Position numbers and translations under genes: made by a program. 64,000 bases of DNA from Neisseria chenwenguii (GTDB lineage: Bacteria; Pseudomonadota; Gammaproteobacteria; Burkholderiales; Neisseriaceae): NCBI RefSeq assembly GCF_002216145.1, contig NZ_CP022278.1, positions 1 to 64,000 of the forward strand. Reading direction: 5' to 3'. The notes below the pieces were generated by a model. It saw only the letters and a list, made by a program, of their open reading frames with translations, was not told the DNA's origin and did no database searches. Each line of letters begins with the position of its first letter. Position 1 is the first letter of the stretch. Of this stretch, positions 58,516 through 64,000 are shown one piece after another.

Positions 58516-58836
58516 ATGAGCAACAAACTCACACCGCCCGCCGAATTGCCCGATGCCGCCGACCTGCGCGCGGTTTTGGCCTACAATATGCGCCTGTTCC
58601 GCGTCAGCAAAGGCTGGTCGCAGGAAGAACTCGCGCGCCAATGCGGGTTGGACCGCACTTATGTTTCCGCCGTCGAGCGCAAGCGCTGGAACATTGCGCT
58701 TTCCAACATCGAAAAAATGGCGCAGGCGCTGGGTGTCAAGGCGTACCAACTGCTGCTGCCGCCGCAGGAGCTGCTGAAAATGATGTCGGAACAGCGGGAT
58801 ACCCAGGCAGCCGGGCCGTCTGAATATTTTTCTTAA
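58516..58836 (+). CDS. XRE-family transcriptional regulator
   Basis: A 106-residue protein with a helix-turn-helix at about 24-78 (NMRLFRVSKGWSQEELARQC, LDRTYVSAVERKRWNIALSN). It resembles restriction-modification controller-type or general XRE regulators; no R-M genes are nearby. The C-terminus GPSEYFS is a translated DUS. No strong promoter of its own was seen; some read-through from the upstream sRNA is possible. Confidence 0.82.
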   Translation: MSNKLTPPAELPDAADLRAVLAYNMRLFRVSKGWSQEELARQCGLDRTYVSAVERKRWNIALSNIEKMAQALGVKAYQLLLPPQELLKMMSEQRDTQAAGPSEYFS

Positions 58837-58885
58837 AATAAGCTGCCGCACGGGGTTCACCCCCTCCATCCGCCTGTCAAAACCA

Positions 58886-58914
58886 AAAGGCCGTCTGAAT
58901 TTCAGACGGCCTTT
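58886..58914. terminator. DUS palindrome between the XRE gene and grcA
   Basis: AAAGGCCGTCTGAA, 1 nt, and its inverse between convergent genes. Confidence 0.8.
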
Positions 58915-58928
58915 GCAAACAGCTAAAA

Positions 58929-59318
58929 TTACAGACTGTTGGTAAATGTACGGGTAATCACATCGCGTTGTTGTTCCGGTGTCAGCGAATTGAAGCGGAC
59001 GGCGTAGCCGGAAACGCGGATGGTAAGTTGCGGATATTTGTCGGGATTGGCAACGGCATCTTCCAAAGTTTCGCGGGTCAGAACGTTAACATTTAAGTGT
59101 TGGCCGCCTTCCACTTTCGGGCGTGCGTGTACGTCAACCGGAATTTCTTTGTAAGACACTTCGCCCAAATCGGCCAAAGCAACCACTGCATCTTCTGCGA
59201 AACCGCTTTCTGCTTTGGCGGCCAGACAGCGCACTTCGTTGGTTGCATCGTCCAAAAGCCAGAAGGAATTCAGCAATGCAGGTTTTGCAGCTTGTGTAAT
59301 TTGAATACCTTTAATCAT
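58929..59318 (-). CDS. grcA: Autonomous glycyl radical cofactor GrcA (YfiD)
   Basis: A 129-residue spare glycyl-radical domain that rescues oxygen-damaged pyruvate formate-lyase. The radical-bearing Gly104 is in [32 protein letters not shown] is also typical. No pflB is in the window. An FNR box and -10 upstream indicate anaerobic induction. Confidence 0.92.
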   Translation of the reverse strand: MIKGIQITQAAKPALLNSFWLLDDATNEVRCLAAKAESGFAEDAVVALADLGEVSYKEIPVDVHARPKVEGGQHLNVNVLTRETLEDAVANPDKYPQLTIRVSGYAVRFNSLTPEQQRDVITRTFTNSL

Positions 59319-59367
59319 AGTCGGATTCTCTCTTTCGTTTAACGTGGATAAAATCTATTCGGTAAAC

Positions 59368-59408
59368 ATTCTATACCTATCAGTCAGCTCGTTTTTGATA
59401 TAAATCAA
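59368..59408 (-). promoter_or_regulatory. FNR box and promoter of grcA
   Basis: TTGATATAAATCAA (59395-59408) is a perfect FNR site (TTGAT-N4-ATCAA). On the minus strand TAGAAT (59368-59373) lies where a -10 should be if the FNR site is centred at -41.5. Confidence 0.85.
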
Positions 59409-59521
59409 ATTACGAAGCCCTACATCAAAACAATCCAACACCTTGTTGCAACTGGATAAAATGTCTTAAATCTGAACGTTTTTCCTTGTCATGCAATAAC
59501 GGAATTTTACGGAACAACTTT

Positions 59522-60667
59522 ATGCCGTCTGAAAAAAAAATCTGCTGGATTTTCTGTAACGTCATCGATAATTTCGGCGACGCCGGCGTATCGTGGCGGC
59601 TCGCGCGCGCCCTGTGTGACGAGCTCGGTTTCACCGTCCATCTCTGGACAGACGACGCATCCGCCCTCGCCGCGCTCTGCCCCGACCTGCCGCCGTTACC
59701 GTGTACGCATCAAAACATCGCCGTCCACCGCTGGCTGCCGAACCACGCCGAAGACGCAGGCCGTCTGAAAACGCCCGACACCGTCATCGAAACTTTCGCC
59801 TGCGACCTGCCCGAAAACGTGCTCGGCATCATCCGCTGCCACCGCCCGCTGTGGCTCAACTGGGAATACCTCAGCGCCGAAGACAGCAACGAGCGCCTGC
59901 ACCTCATGCCCTCGCCGCAAGAGGGCGCGGAAAAATATTTCTGGTTTATGGGCTTTAGCGAAAAAAGCGGCGGCCTCATCCGCGAGCGCGACTACCCGAC
60001 GCGGATTCGGTTCGACAAAACCGTTTTCAGACGGCATCTCGGGCTACCCGAAAAAACCGCGCCCGAATGGCTGCTGTTCGGCTACCAAAGCTCCGTTTGG
60101 GCAAAATGGCTGGAAACTTGGCGGCAACACGGCCGCCCCATGACCCTGCTGCTCGCCGGCAGCCAAATCATCGAAAGCCTCAAAGCCGCCGGCAAAATTC
60201 CCGCCGGCGCGCTCTCGCAAAACGGCGACGTTTTTCAGACGGCCTGCCTGACCCTCGTCAAAATACCCTTTGTCGCCCAAGACGGTTTCGACAAACTGCT
60301 GCACCTTTCAGACGGCCTCATCGTGCGCGGCGAAGACAGCTTCGTGCGCGCCCAATTTTCAGGCAAACCGTTTTTCTGGCACATCTACCCGCAGGAAGAA
60401 GCGGCGCACCTCGACAAGCTGCACGCCTTTTGGCATAAAACCCGCCTGCATTATCCGCAAGAGCTGTTTACCGCCCACCAAGCCCTATCCGGCGAACTCA
60501 ACGGCGCGAACACCCTCACCGATGCCGAACGCCTAAAATCCTGGCAACTGCTCGAAAGCCGTCTGAAAACATGGCGGCAAAGTGCGGAAAATTGGCGCGA
60601 ATACCTGTTTTCCCAGCCGACGGCGCTGGAAAAACTAGCCAAATTTACCGCACTTAAGCTAGAATAG
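59522..60667 (+). CDS. earP: EF-P arginine rhamnosyltransferase EarP
   Basis: Inverting GT-B glycosyltransferase that transfers rhamnose from dTDP-rhamnose to Arg32 of EF-P. 381 residues; EarP features include CWIFCNVIDNFGDAGVSWRL, the catalytic NVIDNFGD Asp, and the C-terminal nucleotide-sugar site with SDGLIVRGEDSFVRAQFSGK and FFWHIYPQEE. The first 12 nt of the gene are a canonical DUS (ATGCCGTCTGAA), so the protein begins MPSE. This runs directly into nine A residues. efp starts 39 nt downstream. Confidence 0.93.
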   Translation: MPSEKKICWIFCNVIDNFGDAGVSWRLARALCDELGFTVHLWTDDASALAALCPDLPPLPCTHQNIAVHRWLPNHAEDAGRLKTPDTVIETFACDLPENVLGIIRCHRPLWLNWEYLSAEDSNERLHLMPSPQEGAEKYFWFMGFSEKSGGLIRERDYPTRIRFDKTVFRRHLGLPEKTAPEWLLFGYQSSVWAKWLETWRQHGRPMTLLLAGSQIIESLKAAGKIPAGALSQNGDVFQTACLTLVKIPFVAQDGFDKLLHLSDGLIVRGEDSFVRAQFSGKPFFWHIYPQEEAAHLDKLHAFWHKTRLHYPQELFTAHQALSGELNGANTLTDAERLKSWQLLESRLKTWRQSAENWREYLFSQPTALEKLAKFTALKLE

Positions 60668-60706
60668 CACGTTTATTTTCAACCGAATCCGATAGGAAAA
60701 CCAAGC

Positions 60707-61270
60707 ATGAAAACAGCACAAGAACTGCGCGCCGGCAACGTATTTATGGTCAACGGCGAACCGATGGTCGTTCAAAAAAGCGAATACATCAAAGGCGGCC
60801 GCTCTTCCGCCAAAGTCAGCATGAAACTGAAAAACCTGCTGACCGGCGCCGCCACCGAAACCATCTATAAAGCCGACGACAAATTTGATGTTGTGATTCT
60901 GTCGCGCAAAAACTGTACTTACAGCTACTTCGCCGACCCGATGTACGTCTTTATGGACGACGAATTCAACCAATACGAAATCGAAGCCGAAAACATCGGC
61001 GACGCGCTGAAATTCATCGTTGACGGCATGGAAGACGTTTGCGAAGTTACCTTCTACGAAGGCAATCCGATTTCCGTCGAGCTGCCGACTATTATCGTGC
61101 GCGAAGTGGAATACACCGAGCCTGCGGTTAAAGGCGACACTTCCGGCAAAGTAATGAAATCTGCCCGTCTCGTCGGCGGCACCGAAATCCAAGTGATGGC
61201 CTACATCGAGTCCGGCGACAAAGTCGAAATCGATACCCGCACCGGCGAATTCCGCAAACGCGCGTCTTAA
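60707..61270 (+). CDS. efp: Translation elongation factor P
   Basis: Relieves ribosome stalling at polyproline. 187 residues with the KOW-like N-terminal domain, tip loop [19 protein letters not shown] carrying Arg32, and two OB-type domains. Arg at position 32, rather than Lys, marks the EarP-modified subclass, consistent with earP next door. Weak spacing site GGAAAACCAAGC before the ATG. Confidence 0.97.
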   Translation: MKTAQELRAGNVFMVNGEPMVVQKSEYIKGGRSSAKVSMKLKNLLTGAATETIYKADDKFDVVILSRKNCTYSYFADPMYVFMDDEFNQYEIEAENIGDALKFIVDGMEDVCEVTFYEGNPISVELPTIIVREVEYTEPAVKGDTSGKVMKSARLVGGTEIQVMAYIESGDKVEIDTRTGEFRKRAS

Positions 61271-61286
61271 TATCCGTTGTAATCAT

Positions 61287-61327
61287 AAAGGCCGTCTGAA
61301 AACCCATAAGGTTTTCAGACGGCCTTT
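61287..61327. terminator. Inverted DUS pair after efp
   Basis: AAAGGCCGTCTGAAAACC and GGTTTTCAGACGGCCTTT across a short loop, 17 nt after the efp stop. The remaining gap to hom holds a TTGACA at 61423, a GGTAAT/ATTACC dyad at 61474-61495 and one inverted DUS at 61522. Confidence 0.85.
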
Positions 61328-61589
61328 CATTGCCCAAACCGTTTCCGGTACCAAACCCACCTATCCGATTACGCCGCAACCACGCTCATTTTCAGACATA
61401 AATTCCGTATTCCTGAAAATGCTTGACACAGCGGCAGACGGACTTTGCCAACCGTAAAAAAGGTGCAAAAACAGGTAATTTCGGGTAGGATTACCGAATT
61501 TCATGCCCGCAGCGGAGGCTGTTCAGACGGCCTTTATCAGGACATTGCCCCAAATATCATCCGGCTCAGATTCACAATAAGGAGACAAA

Positions 61590-62897
61590 ATGAAGCCTGT
61601 AAACATCGGTCTTTTAGGTTTAGGTACGGTCGGCGGCGGAACAGCCGCCGTGTTGCAGAATAACGCTGCGGAAATCAGCCGCCGCTTGGGGCGCAACCTG
61701 CGTATCTCGGCCGTTTGCGATTTGAGTGCGGAAAAAGCCAAAGAAATCTGCCCGGATGCGGCGTTTGTCAAAAATCCGCTCGATTTGGTCGCGCGCGAAG
61801 ATGTGGATATTGTGGTCGAGCTGTTCGGCGGCACCGGCATCGCCAAAGAAGCGGTTTTGGCCGCGCTGCAAAACGGCAAACACGTCGTTACCGCGAATAA
61901 AAAGCTGTTGGCCGAATACGGCAACGAAATCTTCCCGCTGGCGGAAGAAAAAAACGCCGTCGTGCAGTTTGAAGCCGCGGTGGCCGGCGGCATCCCCATT
62001 ATCAAAGCGCTGCGCGAAGGCCTGGCGGCGAACAACATCAAATCCATCGCCGGCATCATCAACGGCACCAGCAATTTCATCCTCACCGAAATGCGCGAAA
62101 AGGGCAGCGCGTTTGCCGACGTATTAAAAGAGGCGCAGGCGCTGGGTTATGCCGAAGCCGATCCGACGTTCGACATCGAAGGCCACGACGCCGGTCACAA
62201 AATCACCCTCATGAGCGCGCTCGCGTTCGGCACGCCGGTCAATTTTCAAGCCTGCTACCTCGAAGGCATCAGCAAACTCGACAGCCGCGACATCAAATAC
62301 GCGGAAGAGCTCGGCTACCGCATCAAACTCTTGGGCATCACCCGCAAAACCGCCAAAGGCATCGAATTGCGCGTTCACCCGACCCTGATTCCCGAAAGCC
62401 GCCTTCTGGCCAACGTCAACGGCGTGATGAACGCCGTGCGCGTCAACGCCGATATGGTCGGCGAAACCCTGTATTACGGCGCGGGCGCGGGCGCATTGCC
62501 GACCGCCAGCGCGGTGGTGGCCGACATCATCGACATCAGCCGCCTCATCGATGCAGATACCGCCCACCGCGTGCCGCATCTGGCATTCCAACCCGCCCAC
62601 GTCGAAGCGCAAACCATTCTGCCGATGGACGAAATCACCAGCAGCTACTACCTGCGCGTCCAAGCCGAAGACAAACCGGGTACGCTGGGCAAAATCGCCG
62701 GCGTGTTGGCGCAAAACAATGTTTCCATCGAAGCCCTGATCCAAAAAGGCGTCATCGACAAAACCACTGCCGAAATCGTGATTCTGACCCACAGCACGGT
62801 GGAAAAAAACATCAAAGCCTCCATCGCCGCCATCGAAGCGCTCGACTGCGTCGAAACCCCGATTACTATGATCCGCATGGAAAGCCTGCATGACTGA
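61590..62897 (+). CDS. hom: Homoserine dehydrogenase
   Basis: Reduces aspartate semialdehyde to homoserine for threonine and methionine. 435 residues: Rossmann GLLGLGTVGGGTA, VTANKKLLAEYG, FEAAVAGGIPIIKALREGL, GIINGTSNFIL, EADPTFDIEGHDAGHKITLM; a C-terminal ACT domain (about 350-430, VQAEDKPGTLGKIAGVLAQN) for feedback control. AAGGAGAC precedes the ATG. Overlaps the next gene by 8 nt. Confidence 0.96.
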   Translation: MKPVNIGLLGLGTVGGGTAAVLQNNAAEISRRLGRNLRISAVCDLSAEKAKEICPDAAFVKNPLDLVAREDVDIVVELFGGTGIAKEAVLAALQNGKHVVTANKKLLAEYGNEIFPLAEEKNAVVQFEAAVAGGIPIIKALREGLAANNIKSIAGIINGTSNFILTEMREKGSAFADVLKEAQALGYAEADPTFDIEGHDAGHKITLMSALAFGTPVNFQACYLEGISKLDSRDIKYAEELGYRIKLLGITRKTAKGIELRVHPTLIPESRLLANVNGVMNAVRVNADMVGETLYYGAGAGALPTASAVVADIIDISRLIDADTAHRVPHLAFQPAHVEAQTILPMDEITSSYYLRVQAEDKPGTLGKIAGVLAQNNVSIEALIQKGVIDKTTAEIVILTHSTVEKNIKASIAAIEALDCVETPITMIRMESLHD

Positions 62898-63324
62898 GCC
62901 GCAAACCGAATTGTCGGCAGAGGAAAAAGCCGCAAAGCTGAAAAAAGCCAAAGCCAAAATCCGCACCATCCGCATCTGGGCGTGGATCATCATGGCGCTG
63001 TTTCTCTCGCTGTTTTTCCTGTCGCAATGCGCCTTGAGCAAACCCAAAGCCAAAGCCGCGATTATCGAGTCGTGTATCCAAAACATCCCGTTTGCCGAAA
63101 AATGGCAGGCCGATTTGAAAGCGCGCGGGCTGGAAGGCAAAAGCGACGCCGTGATTCAGGACTACTGCGTGTGTATGTGGGACGAGCCGCTGGAAAAACT
63201 GACCGAAAAACAGATTCAGTCTTTCGGTAAAATCAGCGCGGAAGAACAGCTCAAACTGCTCGGCGGCGCCGCAGCGTTTGAAGCCCGCGACAAACAATGC
63301 GTGGCGGGGCTGAAAGTTAAGTAA
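62890..63324 (+). CDS. Small single-pass membrane protein of unknown function
   Basis: 144 residues: a charged N-terminus rich in Lys/Glu/Ala, one membrane helix (IWAWIIMALFLSLFFLSQCA), then a soluble domain with four Cys (ESCIQN, DYCVCMW, KQCVAG). I do not recognise the family. It overlaps hom by 8 nt, so it is translated together with it. Confidence 0.75.
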   Translation: MTEPQTELSAEEKAAKLKKAKAKIRTIRIWAWIIMALFLSLFFLSQCALSKPKAKAAIIESCIQNIPFAEKWQADLKARGLEGKSDAVIQDYCVCMWDEPLEKLTEKQIQSFGKISAEEQLKLLGGAAAFEARDKQCVAGLKVK

Positions 63325-63340
63325 TGTTTTCCTGCCAACC

Positions 63341-63378
63341 GGCCGGGGCCGTCTGAAACTTTTCAGACGGCCCCGGCC
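63341..63378. terminator. Extended DUS palindrome
   Basis: GGCCGGGGCCGTCTGAAA and its inverse with a 2-nt loop and a following T run, after the small membrane protein gene. Confidence 0.85.
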
Positions 63379-63484
63379 TTTTTGCGGCAGACGGAAAATC
63401 TATTTACAATGGCGTTTTCAAAATAATTGCGGGTTTGCCGAAACCGCCGCTGCGGCGGAACCGTCTGAAAACACGAAAACGAAC

Positions 63485-64000
63485 ATGAAAACCGAATCCC
63501 ATTGGGCGGCGCAGCAGGAGCGCGGCAGCCGTTTTTTCCTGCGCCTGACCACGTTGATGGTGCGTTGTCTGCCCGCTTCCTTAATGAATCCGTGCATTTG
63601 GTTTGTTACCGCCTATTTCTACCTGACTGCGCCCGCGCCGCGGCGGAATATCCGTCTTTACCAAACGCGGCTTCAGGCGGCCTTTCCCGATGCCGTGCTG
63701 CCGCGCCGTGCGGCGGTGTTCCGCCAGTTTGCCGCGTTCGGGCGCGCGGTGTGCGACCGTTTTGCCGTGTGGCAGCATAAAATCCGCTATGAAAATTTGC
63801 TGATTGATGATGCCGGCGGCGTTTCCGTGCTGCTCGACAACCCGCAGGGGCGCGGGCGGATTTTTGCCTGTTCGCACTTGGGCAATACCGAAATCTGCCG
63901 CGCGCTGGTGTCGCACCACCGCCGTTTTACGCTCAATGTGCTGGTGCACAGCCGCCACGCCGCGGCATTTAACGAGGCGCTGGAAAACGCAGGTGCGGAC
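63485..64000 (+). CDS. LPLAT-type acyltransferase, N-terminal part (cut by window edge)
   Basis: 172 codons are visible and the frame is still open at the edge. It begins MKTESHWAAQQERGSRFFLR, with hydrophobic segments around residues 22-50, and includes SHLGNTEICRAL, an H-x-G-N-x-E variant of the acyltransferase H(X)4D block used by LpxL/HtrB-like enzymes. This WA..ERGS-type start is typical of the LpxL-like acyltransferases found in aryl-polyene or polyketide clusters; whether such a cluster follows cannot be seen. No strong ribosome site. Confidence 0.7.
   Translation, partial: MKTESHWAAQQERGSRFFLRLTTLMVRCLPASLMNPCIWFVTAYFYLTAPAPRRNIRLYQTRLQAAFPDAVLPRRAAVFRQFAAFGRAVCDRFAVWQHKIRYENLLIDDAGGVSVLLDNPQGRGRIFACSHLGNTEICRALVSHHRRFTLNVLVHSRHAAAFNEALENAGAD

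Noticed and set aside
58516..58836. XRE regulator as part of a prophage or restriction-modification system
   Set aside because: Neighbours are housekeeping genes; no phage, methylase or nuclease gene is in the region.

Overview
The window is chromosomal DNA of a commensal-type Neisseria (Betaproteobacteria). The strongest evidence is the very high density of the neisserial DNA uptake sequence, mostly in the AGGCCGTCTGAA dialect (AG-DUS) and only occasionally as ATGCCGTCTGAA. Other genus-level marks are inverted DUS pairs used as terminators, three Correia-type elements, dRS3 repeats (ATTCCC-N8-GGGAAT), and typical genes (earP-efp, dnrN, amylosucrase, narQ/narP). The AG-DUS dialect together with amylosucrase points to a commensal rather than N. 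meningitidis or N. gonorrhoeae; I do not assign a species. No rRNA, tRNA, CRISPR array or intact prophage was recognised.

Layout. 1-9.6 kb: a truncated two-component pair narQ-narP, pepP, a VanZ-like gene with a small hypothetical gene, pth, rnfH-ratA, ftsH-rlmE and divergent yhbY. 9.8-13.5 kb: dnrN behind a palindromic operator, a decayed pentitol-use locus (ribitol-type MFS transporter and xylulokinase fragments plus an IS end), and an SbmA/YddA-like ABC exporter. 13.7-23.7 kb: TonB-dependent siderophore receptor, methylthioinosine phosphorylase, an AI-2E-family membrane protein, purM, amylosucrase, a small membrane protein, a zinc metallopeptidase and a PEBP protein. 24-33 kb: sulfate importer cysT-cysW-cysA, argD, a previously easy-to-miss 43-residue double-glycine-leader peptide gene, alaS with a large in-frame insertion, and cysG. 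33-45 kb: clpB behind a sigma-32-like promoter, recR, ppiD, an ArsC-like gene, a lipoprotein, glnD, a frame-broken OmpA-type lipoprotein, pyrC and tusA. 45-58 kb: a CNP1-like gene, gph, recX, kdsA, panD, cutA, a nonsense-interrupted TonB-C protein, a HAD phosphatase with hda, dedA, an intact TonB-C protein, mlaC, an HTH-AlaA fusion, tpx, a DASS transporter and ppiB. 58-64 kb: an FNR-controlled small RNA (AniS/FnrS-like), an XRE regulator, grcA behind a perfect FNR box, earP-efp, hom, a small membrane protein and the start of an LPLAT-type acyltransferase cut by the right edge.

How the genes connect. Oxygen limitation and nitrosative stress form one theme: narQ/narP, dnrN, the FNR-type sRNA and FNR-boxed grcA. 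Sulfur acquisition forms another: cysTWA (no sulfate-binding protein in the window), siroheme synthase cysG and tusA. EarP and its substrate EF-P are adjacent, and EF-P carries the Arg32 that EarP rhamnosylates. The items I consider most worth following are the double-glycine peptide, the HTH-AlaA fusion with its own palindromic operator and an internal start, the DUS-rich insertion inside alaS, and the composite repeat elements.
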